This document shows positions 7,812-16,821 of a stretch of 64,000 nt of DNA, piece by piece. Each line of letters begins with the position of its first letter. Positions within the stretch are counted from its first letter, which is position 1. Source of the stretch: Micromonospora antibiotica (lineage in GTDB: Bacteria > Actinomycetota > Actinomycetes > Mycobacteriales > Micromonosporaceae). The DNA is taken from NCBI RefSeq assembly GCF_017599305.1, contig NZ_JAGFWR010000002.1:1-64000 (forward strand), given 5' to 3'. The notes under the pieces are model-generated. The model searched no databases. It saw only the letters and a program-made list of their open reading frames with translations, and had not been told where the DNA came from. Position numbers and translations under genes: made by a program.

Positions 7812-8999
7812 GTGGGTGTGCGCGTACCGGCCGAAGTCGACCTGGCCGTCGTCGGTGGCGGCGGGGCCGGATCGCTGGTCCTCGCGGCGCTGGCCCGGCA
7901 CGTGCTGCCGGGGCTGCGGGTCGCCGTGGTGGACCCGGTGCGCAAGCGTGGTCAGGACCGCACCTGGGCGTTCTGGGGCACCCCGGGGGGCGACCTGGAG
8001 CCGATGCTCAGCGCCAGCTGGTCGCGGGTGGAGGTGACCACCCCGGCCGTCGCCCGGGTGTTGGACCTGACCCCGTTGCGGTACGCGATGTTGCGCTCCG
8101 CGCCGGTGTACGAGCGGGCCACCGAGGCGGAGCAGCGGCTCGGTGCGGTCCGGTACGACGCGGCGGTGGGGGTGCTCGACGACGACGGCTCGGCGGTGTC
8201 GGTGCGCGACACCGACGGGCGGGCGGTGCTGCGGGCCGGCTGGGTGCTCGACTCGCGTCCCCGTCCACCGCGTCGGCCCGGCCGGACGGCCTGGTTGCAG
8301 CACTTCCGGGGCTGGTGGTTGGAGTCGTCGACGCCGGTGTTCGATCCGGGGCGGGCGGTGCTGATGGACTTCCGTACCCCGCAGCCGCGACGGGGTGTCT
8401 CCTTCGGCTACGTGCTGCCGGTCAGTGACCGGTACGCGCTGGTGGAGTACACCGAGTTCTCCCCGGCGGTGCTCTCCGACGCGGGCTACGACGCGGGGCT
8501 GCGCGGGTATGCCGGGCTGTTGGGTCTGGACCTGGCGGCGTTGACGGTGCGGGAGGTCGAGGACGGGGTGATCCCGATGACGGATGCGCCGTTCGACCGG
8601 CGGCCGTCGCCCCGGGTGGTGCGGTTGGGCACCGCCGGTGGGGCGACCCGCCCGTCGACCGGGTTCACCTTCTCGGCGATGCACCGGCAGGCCGGGCAGG
8701 TCGCCGCCGCGCTCGCCGCCGGTCGGCCGCCGGTGCCCCGGCCGGCGTACCCGGGGCGGCACCGGTGGATGGACGCGGTGGCGTTGCGGGCGTGGGATTC
8801 CGGTGCGGTCGGTGGTCCGGAGTTCTTCGACCGGCTCTTCGACCGGAACCCGGCGTCGCGGGTGCTGCGTTTCCTCGACGGGGCGACCACGCCGGCGGAG
8901 GATCTGGCGGTGATGCGGTCCAGTCCGCTGCTGCCGATGACCTCGGCGGTGTTCGGTGACGCGGCCGGTCGGTTGCGCGCCCGGTTGACCCGGCGCTGA
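7812..8999 (+). CDS. crtY: Lycopene cyclase family flavoprotein
   Basis: Predicted FAD-dependent lycopene beta-cyclase of the CrtY type, which would form the ionone rings of carotenoids. The 395-residue protein has the dinucleotide-binding motif GGGGAG at 15-20, RTWAFW at 50-55, an acidic segment MDFRTPQP, then FGYVLPVSDRYALVEYTEFS and PSTGFTF, all typical of this family. Start taken at GTG 7812. No other carotenoid gene is in the window, so it acts with genes elsewhere or on a related polyene. It is divergent from the serpin gene across about 135 bases. Confidence 0.8.
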   Translation: MGVRVPAEVDLAVVGGGGAGSLVLAALARHVLPGLRVAVVDPVRKRGQDRTWAFWGTPGGDLEPMLSASWSRVEVTTPAVARVLDLTPLRYAMLRSAPVYERATEAEQRLGAVRYDAAVGVLDDDGSAVSVRDTDGRAVLRAGWVLDSRPRPPRRPGRTAWLQHFRGWWLESSTPVFDPGRAVLMDFRTPQPRRGVSFGYVLPVSDRYALVEYTEFSPAVLSDAGYDAGLRGYAGLLGLDLAALTVREVEDGVIPMTDAPFDRRPSPRVVRLGTAGGATRPSTGFTFSAMHRQAGQVAAALAAGRPPVPRPAYPGRHRWMDAVALRAWDSGAVGGPEFFDRLFDRNPASRVLRFLDGATTPAEDLAVMRSSPLLPMTSAVFGDAAGRLRARLTRR

Positions 9000-9033
9000 G
9001 GGCGTGACGACGGTCGCCGGTGGACCGGAGCGG

Positions 9034-9039
9034 TAGGTT
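9034..9039 (+). promoter_or_regulatory. -10 box of rnhA
   Basis: TAGGTT 7 bases before the ATG at 9047; leaderless arrangement. Confidence 0.5.
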
Positions 9040-9046
9040 CGGTGGC

Positions 9047-9523
9047 ATGGTGGACGCGGCGGCCGGCAGGGTCGTGGAGATCTGGACCGACGGGGCGTGC
9101 AGCGGCAACCCCGGGCCGGGCGGTTGGGGTGTGCTGCTGCGTTTCGGCGGGCACGAGCGGGAGCTGTGCGGTGGCGAGGCCACCCCGACCACCAACAACC
9201 GAATGGAGTTGACCGCTGCGATCGAGGCGTTGGAGACGCTGACCCGGCCCTGCGTAGTGCGGTTGCACACCGACAGCACCTACGTCCGTAACGGCATCAC
9301 CGGGTGGTTGGCGTCGTGGAAGCGTAACGGCTGGCGGACCGCGGCGAAGCAGCCGGTGAAGAACGCCGACCTGTGGCAGCGGCTGGAGGCGGCCTGCGCC
9401 CGGCACGAGGTGAGTTGGCACTGGGTGAAGGGGCACAACGGCCACCCGGAGAACGAACGCGCGGACGCGTTGGCCAACCGGGGCATGACCGAAGCGCGGT
9501 CGGCGGTGGGCACCTCCCGCTGA
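9047..9523 (+). CDS. rnhA: Ribonuclease HI
   Basis: Cleaves RNA in RNA:DNA hybrids, for R-loop and primer removal. The 158-residue protein shows the full set of metal-binding carboxylates: Asp15 in [11 protein letters not shown], Glu54 in NNRMELTAA, Asp76 in HTDSTYV and Asp140 in NERADALA. The basic handle region [15 protein letters not shown] is present as in E. coli RNase HI. The ATG at 9047 is chosen over one 27 bases upstream because a TAGGTT box sits 7 bases before it and the short extension has no family counterpart. Confidence 0.96.
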   Translation: MVDAAAGRVVEIWTDGACSGNPGPGGWGVLLRFGGHERELCGGEATPTTNNRMELTAAIEALETLTRPCVVRLHTDSTYVRNGITGWLASWKRNGWRTAAKQPVKNADLWQRLEAACARHEVSWHWVKGHNGHPENERADALANRGMTEARSAVGTSR

Positions 9524-9618
9524 GCGCCGCCCCGGCTGCCGCCTTCCCGGTGGGCCGTCGAGCCCGCGACCGGTCCCGCCGGCCGCCGGCCCGGGTCGGT
9601 GGCAGGCGGTGGGTCGGG

Positions 9619-9870
9619 TCACTCGGTGGCGGGGTTGGCGGCTTCCTCCTCGGCGGGGTCGCCCGCGCCGGAGACCGCACCGACGTCGTACCCCGCGCGG
9701 CTGGTCTCCCGGGCCGACAGGTGTTCCTCGGCGGGCAGGTCGGCGAAGTCGTCGCCGGTGTCGCCGCCGCTGCCCAGCGACTCGCCCGGCGGGCGCAGCG
9801 ACGCCTCGTACGCCGGTACGCCGTCCGGCTCGTCGGTGTCGGCCCGGTCGGTGTGTCGTTCGTCCGTCAT
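9619..9870 (-). CDS. Small acidic hypothetical protein
   Basis: An 83-residue, strongly acidic, Gly/Asp/Glu-rich protein with no hydrophobic segment and no recognised motif; probably disordered. The start ATG at 9870 is followed by the polar MTDERHTDRADTDEPDG typical of small uncharacterised actinobacterial proteins. It lies downstream of an unusual repeat tract and of the pentapeptide-repeat gene on the same strand. Function unknown; coding status rests on composition and the start context. Confidence 0.55.
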   Translation of the reverse strand: MTDERHTDRADTDEPDGVPAYEASLRPPGESLGSGGDTGDDFADLPAEEHLSARETSRAGYDVGAVSGAGDPAEEEAANPATE

Positions 9871-9922
9871 GCCGACCTACCTGCCCGCCACACCGCCGGG
9901 CAAACCCGACCCGCCGTGCGGC

Positions 9923-10048
9923 GGTGCGGCCCGTCGAGCACCGCGCCCACCGGCAGGGTCGCCGCCGCGCTCGGTGCGGCCCGTGGAGCACGGGGCCCAC
10001 CGGCAGGGTCGCCGCCGCGCTCGGTGCGGCCCGTGGAGCACGGGGCCG
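9923..10048. repeat. 50-bp tandem repeat, 2.5 copies
   Basis: Copies start at 9923, 9973 and 10023. Copies 1 and 2 differ at 3 of 50 positions; the third matches copy 2 for 25 bases and then diverges. Copies 2 and 3 each contain the hairpin CCCGTG-GAG-CACGGG (9980-9994 and 10030-10044). The tract is intergenic, between the pentapeptide-repeat gene and the 83-residue gene. Confidence 0.85.
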
Positions 10049-10067
10049 ACCACCGGCCCTGGGTCCA

Positions 10068-10118
10068 CCACCACCCGGCTGGGCCCACCACCCGGCTGGG
10101 CCCACCAGCGGGCTGGGA
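10068..10118. repeat. 17-bp tandem repeat, 3 copies
   Basis: Unit CCACCACCCGGCTGGGC at 10068-10084 and 10085-10101 (identical), and a third at 10102-10118 with three changes. It adjoins the 50-bp repeat and ends two bases before the stop codon of the pentapeptide-repeat gene. Confidence 0.85.
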
Positions 10119-10120
10119 TG

Positions 10121-10984
10121 TCAGCGGCGGGGGCGGCGTCCGCGGCCGGGGGCGCCCAGGCGGCGGGTCGGGGTGAGGGTCAGCCCGGTCCAGTGCCCGG
10201 GGTGGCGCAGCCGGGCGGGCAGCGCGGTGTGCCGGTCACCCCGGGCCGCTTCCAGCTGCGACTGGTGTAGGAAGAGGGTGCTGGACAGGTCCGCCCCGCG
10301 CAGGTCCGCCCCGCGCAGGTCGACGCCGGTGACGTCGGCCCGGCGCAGGTCCGCTCCCCGCAGGTCCGCGCCGACCAGGCATGCGCCCCGCAGGTTCGCC
10401 CCGGTCAGGTCCGCACCGCGCAGGTTCGCGCCGAGCAGCATCGCGCCCCGCCGGTCGGCCCCGCCGGTGCCGGCGCGGGCGGCCTCGCTGGCGGCCGCGA
10501 GCAGCGGGTTCACCCGGCCCCGGTGGGCGTCCACGTCGACCGAGGCCAGCTCCCCGGGGGTGCCGGCGGCCAGGGTGTCGGTGGTGTCCCGGGCGGCGCG
10601 CAGCTGGTCACGCAGCGGGCCGTGCGGGGTGAGCGCCATTGCTTCGGTGAGGTACCAGAGCAGTTCGTGCAGCGGCCGCGCCACGGCGAACGCGGCGAAC
10701 ATGCCGGCGGCGGTGGTCGGGTCGTCGCGCCAGTCCCGCCCCGGGTAGGTGACCTGGCTGACCCGCTGGCCGGCACCGAAGCAGTCGAACACGACGCAGC
10801 CGGGGTAGCCGCGTTCCCGCAGCTCGTCGTGGATGCCGCACCGGGAGTCGGCGCCCAGTCGGGGGCAGGGCCGGCCGGCGGGCTTGTCGTGGGCGAAATC
10901 GGCGGAGGCGGTGAAGGCGGGCGCGACGCAGCACAGCCCGACGCACCGGGTGCAGTCGGCCCGTAGCCCGGTGGTTTCCGACAT
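10121..10984 (-). CDS. Cys-cluster pentapeptide-repeat protein
   Basis: The 287-residue protein has two parts. The N-terminal half begins with a cysteine cluster (Cys11, 14, 18, 19 in DCTRCVGLCC) followed by CPRL...CGIHDEL and PGCVVFDCFG, a pattern that looks metal- or Fe-S-binding. Residues about 178-235 form a run of pentapeptide repeats of the A(D/N)LxG type (GANLRGADLTGANLRG...), which fold into a right-handed quadrilateral beta-helix. Such helices can mimic DNA, but function is unknown here. The C-terminus is Arg-rich. Start ATG 10984, directly before the Cys cluster. Divergent from the monooxygenase gene. Confidence 0.82.
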   Translation of the reverse strand: MSETTGLRADCTRCVGLCCVAPAFTASADFAHDKPAGRPCPRLGADSRCGIHDELRERGYPGCVVFDCFGAGQRVSQVTYPGRDWRDDPTTAAGMFAAFAVARPLHELLWYLTEAMALTPHGPLRDQLRAARDTTDTLAAGTPGELASVDVDAHRGRVNPLLAAASEAARAGTGGADRRGAMLLGANLRGADLTGANLRGACLVGADLRGADLRRADVTGVDLRGADLRGADLSSTLFLHQSQLEAARGDRHTALPARLRHPGHWTGLTLTPTRRLGAPGRGRRPRR

Positions 10985-11140
10985 GCCGTCCGTTCTCCCC
11001 GTCTCGACGCTGCTGCCGGCCGGTCGGGCCGGAGATCCCCGTGGGCCGGCTGCGGCCCCCATCATTGTCCGCCGGACGGCGACGGGGCGGCGACCGGGTG
11101 GGATATGGTCCGGTCACCGCCTCGGGACCCGGGAGGTGCG

Positions 11141-12616
11141 ATGGCCACCGAGCACGTCGACGTGCTCATCGTCGGTGCGGGGTTGTCCGGGGTCGGTGCC
11201 GCCTGTCACCTGCGACGCGACTGCCCCGACAAGACGTACGCGGTGTTCGAGGCGCGCGACGCGATCGGCGGCACCTGGGACCTGTTCCGCTATCCGGGCA
11301 TCCGTTCCGACTCGGACATGTTCACCCTCGGCTACTCGTTCCAGCCGTGGACCGACCCGAAGGCCATCGCCGACGGCGACTCCATCCGCCGCTACGTACG
11401 CGACACCGCCCGGCGGTACGGCGTCGACGAGCACATCCGGTTCCGCCACCGGGTGGTCCGCGCCGGGTGGGACAGCGGCACCGCCCGGTGGACGGTCCAC
11501 GCCCGACGCGACGACACCGCCGAGGAGGTGGTGCTGACCTGTGACTTCCTGTTCACCTGCACCGGTTACTACCGGTACGACGCCGGCTACACACCGGACT
11601 TTCCGGGTGTCGAGCGGTACGCGGGCCGTCTGGTGCACCCGCAGCACTGGCCGGGGGACCTCGACCACACCGGCCGGCGGGTGGTGGTGATCGGCAGCGG
11701 TGCCACGGCGGTGACCCTGGTGCCGGCGTTGGCGCGGCGGGCCGGGCACGTGACCATGCTCCAGCGTTCCCCCACGTACGTGATCGCGTTGCCGACCCGG
11801 GACCGGGTGGCCGACGTGCTGCGCCGCGGGCTGCCCGCCCGGCTGGCGTACCCGCTGGTGCGGGGTAAGAACGTGCTGCTCGGCACCGTCAACTACCAGG
11901 TCAGCCGGCGGGCCCCGAAGGCGGTGCGGGCGTTCCTGCTGCGGGCGGCCCGGGGGCGGCTGCCGGCCGGCTACGACGTGGACCGGCACTTCTCGCCCCG
12001 CTACGACCCGTGGGACCAGCGGCTCTGCGTGGCACCGGACGGGGACCTGTTCGCGGCCGTGGCGTCGGGGCGGGCGTCGGTGGTCACCGACACCGTCGAC
12101 ACGTTCACCCCCGGCGGCGTCCGGCTCGGCTCCGGCGTCGAACTGCCCGCCGACGTCGTGGTCACCGCCACCGGCCTGCAACTGTTGGCCCTCGGCGGGA
12201 TGGCCCTCACCGTGGACGGTGTCGACGTCGACCTCGGCGCGACGGTGGCGTACAAGGGGATGATGCTCTCCGGGGTGCCGAACTTCGCGTTGACCATCGG
12301 TTACACCAACGCCTCCTGGACGTTGAAGGCCGACCTGGTCGCCACCTACGTCTGCCGGTTGCTGCGGCACCTGGACGCCACCGGCCAGCAGGTCGTCACC
12401 CCCGTCGCGCCCACCGACGGGCCGTTGTCACCGATCATCGACCTGCGGTCGGGGTACGTGCTGCGCAGTGTGGACGGTCTACCCAAGCAGGGTCCCCGGA
12501 CGCCGTGGCGGCTGCACCAGAACTACGTCCGGGACGTCCTGCTGATGAAGCACGGCCGGCTCGTCGACGAGGGGGTGCGGTTCTCCCGGGCGGCCGCCGA
12601 CACCCCGGTCGGTTGA
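11141..12616 (+). CDS. Flavin-containing (Baeyer-Villiger type) monooxygenase
   Basis: Predicted NADPH- and FAD-dependent monooxygenase that inserts oxygen into ketones or oxidises heteroatoms. The 491-residue protein has an FAD motif (VGAGLSGVG, 11-19), GGTWDLFRYPG, the Baeyer-Villiger fingerprint in the form YAGRLVHPQHWP, and the NADPH motif VIGSGATAV. Start ATG has GGGAGG 5 bases upstream and a TATGGT -10 box about 30 bases further up. It is followed 57 bases later by a short-chain dehydrogenase on the same strand, a common pairing in which the alcohol is oxidised to the ketone substrate (inference). Substrate unknown. Confidence 0.87.
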   Translation: MATEHVDVLIVGAGLSGVGAACHLRRDCPDKTYAVFEARDAIGGTWDLFRYPGIRSDSDMFTLGYSFQPWTDPKAIADGDSIRRYVRDTARRYGVDEHIRFRHRVVRAGWDSGTARWTVHARRDDTAEEVVLTCDFLFTCTGYYRYDAGYTPDFPGVERYAGRLVHPQHWPGDLDHTGRRVVVIGSGATAVTLVPALARRAGHVTMLQRSPTYVIALPTRDRVADVLRRGLPARLAYPLVRGKNVLLGTVNYQVSRRAPKAVRAFLLRAARGRLPAGYDVDRHFSPRYDPWDQRLCVAPDGDLFAAVASGRASVVTDTVDTFTPGGVRLGSGVELPADVVVTATGLQLLALGGMALTVDGVDVDLGATVAYKGMMLSGVPNFALTIGYTNASWTLKADLVATYVCRLLRHLDATGQQVVTPVAPTDGPLSPIIDLRSGYVLRSVDGLPKQGPRTPWRLHQNYVRDVLLMKHGRLVDEGVRFSRAAADTPVG

Positions 12617-12673
12617 GTCGACCCACCGTCGACCACACTGCAATCCGTTCCTGTTTCGCAGCGAGGAGGCCGC

Positions 12674-13582
12674 GTGCGTAGCTTCGTTTTCCCGGCCGGG
12701 ACCGCCGTGGTCACCGGTGCCGCCAGCGGAATCGGTGAGGCGCTCGCCCACGGGTTGGCCCGGCGCGGCAGCGACCTGGTCCTGCTCGACCGGGACGTCG
12801 ACCGGCTCGACGCGGTGGCCGCCGCGATCCGTGCCACCCACCCACGTCGACGGGTCGACACCCACGTGGTCGACGTGGCCGACCTGTGCGCCACCGCCCG
12901 GGTGGCCGAGGAGATCCAGGCCCGGCATCCCCGGATCCGGTTGCTCGTCAACAACGCCGGGGTGGCCCTCGGTGGCCGGTTCGACCAGGTCACCATGGAC
13001 GAGTTCCACTGGGTCGTCGACATCAACTTCCGGGCTCCGGTGCAGCTCACCCATGCTCTGCTGCCGGCGTTGAAGGCCGAGCCGGGCGCGCACCTGGTCA
13101 ACGTCTCCAGCCTGTTCGGCCTGATCGCGCCGGCCGGGCAGACCGCCTATGCGGCCAGCAAGTTCGCGCTGCGCGGGTTCACCGAGGCGCTGCGGCACGA
13201 GTTGGCCGAGGACGGCATCGGGGTGACGTCGGTGCATCCCGGCGGCATCGCCACCCGGATCGCCCGTAACGCCCGGGTCGGCAGCGGGGTGGCCCGCGAG
13301 GAGTTCGCGGCCACGCTGCGGCAGTTCGAGAGGTTGCTGTCCATCGCGCCCGAGCGGGCCGCCGAGGTGATCCTCGACGGCGTCGAACGGCGTCGCGGCC
13401 GGGTGCTGATCGGCTGGTCGGCGAAGTTGCCCGATCTGCTGGGCCGGGTCCTGCCCGGCTCGTACGGTCGGCTGCTCACCGCCGGTATCCGCCTCGCCGG
13501 TGGTGCGGCGGGGCGTTCCGCCCTGTCTCCCCGGTCGGCGGCCCCGGTCCCGACCGACCTGCCCGCCGGTGAGGTGGCGTGA
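12674..13582 (+). CDS. Short-chain dehydrogenase/reductase
   Basis: Classical SDR of 302 residues. It shows the cofactor motif GAASGIG (about 15-21), NNAG in LLVNNAGVALGG, and the Ser-Tyr-Lys catalytic set (VNVSSLFG, then TAYAASK). A C-terminal extension of about 60 residues, Pro/Ala-rich at the end, is longer than the minimal SDR. The GTG start is preceded by GCGAGGAGGC. Probably co-transcribed with the Baeyer-Villiger type monooxygenase immediately upstream; the pair may work on the same alcohol/ketone substrate. Confidence 0.88.
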   Translation: MRSFVFPAGTAVVTGAASGIGEALAHGLARRGSDLVLLDRDVDRLDAVAAAIRATHPRRRVDTHVVDVADLCATARVAEEIQARHPRIRLLVNNAGVALGGRFDQVTMDEFHWVVDINFRAPVQLTHALLPALKAEPGAHLVNVSSLFGLIAPAGQTAYAASKFALRGFTEALRHELAEDGIGVTSVHPGGIATRIARNARVGSGVAREEFAATLRQFERLLSIAPERAAEVILDGVERRRGRVLIGWSAKLPDLLGRVLPGSYGRLLTAGIRLAGGAAGRSALSPRSAAPVPTDLPAGEVA

Positions 13583-13607
13583 GGGCCCCGCGTCCCGGCA
13601 CCGCAGG

Positions 13608-15053
13608 TCAGGGCGGGTTGCTGCCCCGTTTCTCCTCCTGCGCCAGCACCGCCTCCCGGTGCTGCGGGTCGTCCCGGGCGGCAAGCTCCGCGGCCAGCCG
13701 GGGGTCGGCCACCAGCTTCTCCCGGTTGTGGTGCAGAAACGCCGCGAACCCCCCGGTGTACGGGCAGGCGAGATCGCCGAGTTCCCGGTCCGGCTGGTAG
13801 CGGCAGCCGGTGCAGTAGTCACTGATCTCGTCGATGTACCGGCCGTCCACGGCGTAGGGGCGGGTGTCGACCCGGGGCAGGTCGGCGTACTGGCTCAGGC
13901 CGATCACGGTGGTGTTCATCGCCCAGTCGACGCCGTCGACGAAGCAGCGTTGGAACCAGTCGGCCAGTTCGGCGGGGCGCCACCCGCGTTGCAACGCGTG
14001 GTTGCCCAGCACCAAGAGCCGTTGGGCCTGGTGTGCCCAGCCTCGGTCCCGGACTCCGGCGAGCACGTCGGCGAGGCAGCGTGCCTCCACCGCGTCGGCG
14101 TCGAGGTCGAGGAACCACGGTGGCAGCGGTTCGGTCGCGGCCAACCGGCCGGTGTCCGGCCGGGCCGGCTCGACGTGCCAGTAGAGCTGCCAGAGGAACT
14201 CGCGCCAGCCGAGAAGACCGCGCAGGAACGCCTCCACCGAGTCCAGTGGGGCGTCGCCGGCCCGCCAGGCGGCCTCCGCCCGGGTCACCGCCACCGCCGG
14301 GTCGAGTAGCCCGAGGTTGAACGAGGCGGAGAGCATCCCGTGGGCCAGCACCGGGTCCTCGGCGCTCATCACGTCGCCGTAGCGGCCGAAGTCGGGCAGC
14401 CGGTACCGCAGGAAGTGCTCCAGGCGCTGGTCGGCCTCGGCGTGGCTGGCCGGGTGCGCGCGGGGGGCGTCCCGGCCGACGAACCGCACCCCGTCGCGTT
14501 CCCACCGGTCCAGGTCGGCCCGTACCTCGGCGTCGATGTCGTCCTCGACGATCGGTGGTGCGGGCGGTACGTCCAGGGCCCGCCCGCCGGGGGTGGGTCC
14601 GTGTGCGGTCGGTCCGGGGCCGGTGAGCACCCCGTGCCGTCGGGTCGCGTGCCGGTAGAAGTCGATCATCCGGAGCGGTCCCCGTCGGGGCTGGTCGGCC
14701 CAGTGGGCGAAGTCGGCCCGGTCGGTGACGAAGCCGCGGGGTGGAAGCACGGTCAGTCCCGGGACGGACCTGACGAAGTCGTGGGTGGCCCGGGTGCTGG
14801 GGTGGCAGACCTCGACCGGGCCGTCGACCGACGCCAGGGCCTCCCGGAAGGTGCCGGCGCGCACCAGCAGCGCCCGGTCGCCCAGTTCGGCGGCGCGGTG
14901 GCGTAGGGCGCTGAGGATCAGGTGCGCCTTCTGCCGGTGCAGCCGCCGACGCCGGAACAACTCGCTGACCTCGATCAGCAGCACCGGTTGCCGGTCGTCG
15001 TCCAGGAAGTGCGGCCCGAGTTGATCGGCGAGCAACCACCGGCGGGGAGACAT
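13608..15053 (-). CDS. Photolyase-related (FeS-BCP/CryB type) flavoprotein
   Basis: Member of the deoxyribodipyrimidine photolyase-related group with a [4Fe-4S] cluster, whose studied members repair (6-4) photoproducts. The 481-residue protein starts RRWLLADQLGPHFLDD as in that group. The four cluster cysteines are recognisable: one in VEARCLADV, two in DYCTGC, and one in DLACPYTGG. The conserved GWREFLWQLYW and MNTTVIGLSQYAD FAD-domain stretches are present. Start ATG 15053; a CACAAT box lies about 6 bases before it. Divergent from the MFS gene to the right, convergent with the SDR gene to the left (25-base gap). Confidence 0.86.
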   Translation of the reverse strand: MSPRRWLLADQLGPHFLDDDRQPVLLIEVSELFRRRRLHRQKAHLILSALRHRAAELGDRALLVRAGTFREALASVDGPVEVCHPSTRATHDFVRSVPGLTVLPPRGFVTDRADFAHWADQPRRGPLRMIDFYRHATRRHGVLTGPGPTAHGPTPGGRALDVPPAPPIVEDDIDAEVRADLDRWERDGVRFVGRDAPRAHPASHAEADQRLEHFLRYRLPDFGRYGDVMSAEDPVLAHGMLSASFNLGLLDPAVAVTRAEAAWRAGDAPLDSVEAFLRGLLGWREFLWQLYWHVEPARPDTGRLAATEPLPPWFLDLDADAVEARCLADVLAGVRDRGWAHQAQRLLVLGNHALQRGWRPAELADWFQRCFVDGVDWAMNTTVIGLSQYADLPRVDTRPYAVDGRYIDEISDYCTGCRYQPDRELGDLACPYTGGFAAFLHHNREKLVADPRLAAELAARDDPQHREAVLAQEEKRGSNPP

Positions 15054-15360
15054 GTGTCGATTGTGCCCAGTCAGCCGATCACCCCGCGTGGCGGGGTCGA
15101 TCGGTCGGGTGATCCTGCCCGGGTGGTGCACCCCCGCAGCCCGCCGGTCGGTGCCGGCGCGGGCGACCGGGTGCCGGCGGGGTACGGGCCACCCGGTGCC
15201 GGTAGTGGCGCGGACCACCGGCGGTGCACCCGCCGGGGGCGACCGGGCCCCGGGCGACGCACCATTGCGGCATGACGAAACGCCGTACGCCGGCACGGGT
15301 GTCCGCCGCGCGGGTCGACCGGCGGCCGGTCGGGGTGACGCGGGCGGGTACCGGCTCGGC
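15054..15360. other. 307-bp divergent intergenic region
   Basis: Spacer between photolyase-like gene and MFS gene; it must carry both promoters. It contains a hairpin at 15075-15104 (CCGATC/GATCGG outer and CCCCGC/GCGGGG inner stems) close to the photolyase start. No gene is recognised. Confidence 0.5.
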
Positions 15361-16704
15361 GTGCCGGTGAGCGTCCCCGCCGGCCCCGCCGGTCGTCGGG
15401 CCACCGCGGTCTGGGCGGTGGCCGTCACCGCCTACCTGGCGGCGGTGTTCCACCGCAGCTCCCTCGGGGTGACCGGGGTGGAGGCCACCCACCGCTTCGA
15501 CATCAACGCCTCCGCCCTGGCGGTGTTCTCGGTCGCCCAGCTCGCCGTGTACGCCGCCATGCAGATCCCGGTCGGGGTGCTCCTGGACCGGTACGGCTCA
15601 CGTCGGCTGCTGCTGGCCGGTGGCGCGCTGATGGTCACCGGTCAGCTCTGCTTCGCCGTCGCCACCGACGTCCGGTTGGCGGTCGGCGGGCGGGTGCTGG
15701 TGGGCCTCGGTGACGCGATGACCTTCATCAGCGTGCTGCGGATCGTCGCGTTCTGGTTCCCGGGTCGACGCAACCCGCTGCTGGTGCAGCTCACCGGCAC
15801 CTTCGGCCAGGTCGGGGCGATCCTCGCCGCGGTGCCACTGGTGGCGTTGCTGCACCTGGCCGGTTGGACCCCGGCGTTCCTGGTCGCCGCCGGGCTCGGG
15901 GCGACGGCGGTGGTGCTGGTGCTGGTGGTCGTCCGGGACGGCCCGCACGTCGGGCCGGGCGTCGCCGCCACCCCCGCCCTGTCCACCGTGCGCCGGGAGT
16001 TGGCCGCCGCGTGGGCCGAACCGGGCACCCGGCTGGGCCTGTGGTCGCACTTCGTCGCCCAGTTCTCCGGTGCGGTCTTCGCGCTGCTGTGGGGCTACCC
16101 GTTCCTGGTGCAGGGGCAGGGCCTGCCGCCGACCGTCGCCGCGTCCCTGCTCACCCTGATGACGGTCGGGGCGCTGCTCGCCGGGCCGCTGGTCGCCTAC
16201 CTGTGCGCCCGGCACCCGTTCCACCGCTCGGTGTTGATCTTCGTCATCGCCGGGGCCAGCGCCGGGGTATGGGCGGCGGTGCTGGCCTGGCCCGGCCGGT
16301 CGCCGTACTGGCTGCTGGTGATCCTGGTGCTGGTGTTGGCCCTGGGCGGCCCCGGCGCGGTGGTCGGCTTCGACTACGCGCGCACGGCCAACCCGGTGCA
16401 CCGCATCGGCAGTGCCACCGGCATCGTCAACGTCGGCGGATTCGTCGCCTCGATCGTGCTGGTGCTGGCGATCGGGGTGGTGCTGGACCTGACCACCCCG
16501 GCGGGTGCGGCCGCCCCACCGCTGACGGCGTTCCGGTGGGCGTTCGCCGTGCAGTACCTGCTGTGGGTGCTGGGCGCGGTGCAGGTGCTGCGGTACCGCA
16601 ACGCGGCCCGCCGCCGGCACGCCGCCCGGCCGGAGGAACCTGCGGCCGAGCCCGGTGCCGCGGTGCGCGTACCCCCGGGGGAGGGGCCCGACGGCGGAGG
16701 GTGA
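15361..16704 (+). CDS. MFS transporter
   Basis: Major facilitator protein of 447 residues with about 12 membrane segments and the motif GVLLDRYGSRRLL after the second helix. The sequence FHRSSLGVTG near the start and AMTFISVLRIVAFWFP resemble the nitrate/hexuronate-like and narrowly distributed actinobacterial MFS groups, but the substrate is not clear. The GTG at 15361 is the start that leaves a short polar N-terminus before helix 1; a second GTG two codons later is equally possible. The frame is open further upstream but reads as Arg/Gly-rich non-coding sequence. Hydrophilic C-terminal tail of about 35 residues. Confidence 0.82.
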   Translation: MPVSVPAGPAGRRATAVWAVAVTAYLAAVFHRSSLGVTGVEATHRFDINASALAVFSVAQLAVYAAMQIPVGVLLDRYGSRRLLLAGGALMVTGQLCFAVATDVRLAVGGRVLVGLGDAMTFISVLRIVAFWFPGRRNPLLVQLTGTFGQVGAILAAVPLVALLHLAGWTPAFLVAAGLGATAVVLVLVVVRDGPHVGPGVAATPALSTVRRELAAAWAEPGTRLGLWSHFVAQFSGAVFALLWGYPFLVQGQGLPPTVAASLLTLMTVGALLAGPLVAYLCARHPFHRSVLIFVIAGASAGVWAAVLAWPGRSPYWLLVILVLVLALGGPGAVVGFDYARTANPVHRIGSATGIVNVGGFVASIVLVLAIGVVLDLTTPAGAAAPPLTAFRWAFAVQYLLWVLGAVQVLRYRNAARRRHAARPEEPAAEPGAAVRVPPGEGPDGGG

Positions 16705-16759
16705 CGGGCCGGCGGATGGTGGGTCCGGCGGACCGGTGGGGCGGGCGGCATGATCGCGG

Positions 16760-16765
16760 TAGGTT
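16760..16765 (+). promoter_or_regulatory. -10 box upstream of mscR
   Basis: TAGGTT, about 50 bases upstream of the mscR start; would give a leader carrying the GGGAGGA ribosome binding site. Confidence 0.35.
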
Positions 16766-16821
16766 CGGCGGTGAGCGGGACCCCACCCGGCCGTCGTGCC
16801 GGCAAGCAGGGAGGACACAAC

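Noticed and set aside
9923..10118. CRISPR array
   Set aside because: The units are directly adjoining, few and without unique spacers; it is a tandem repeat.
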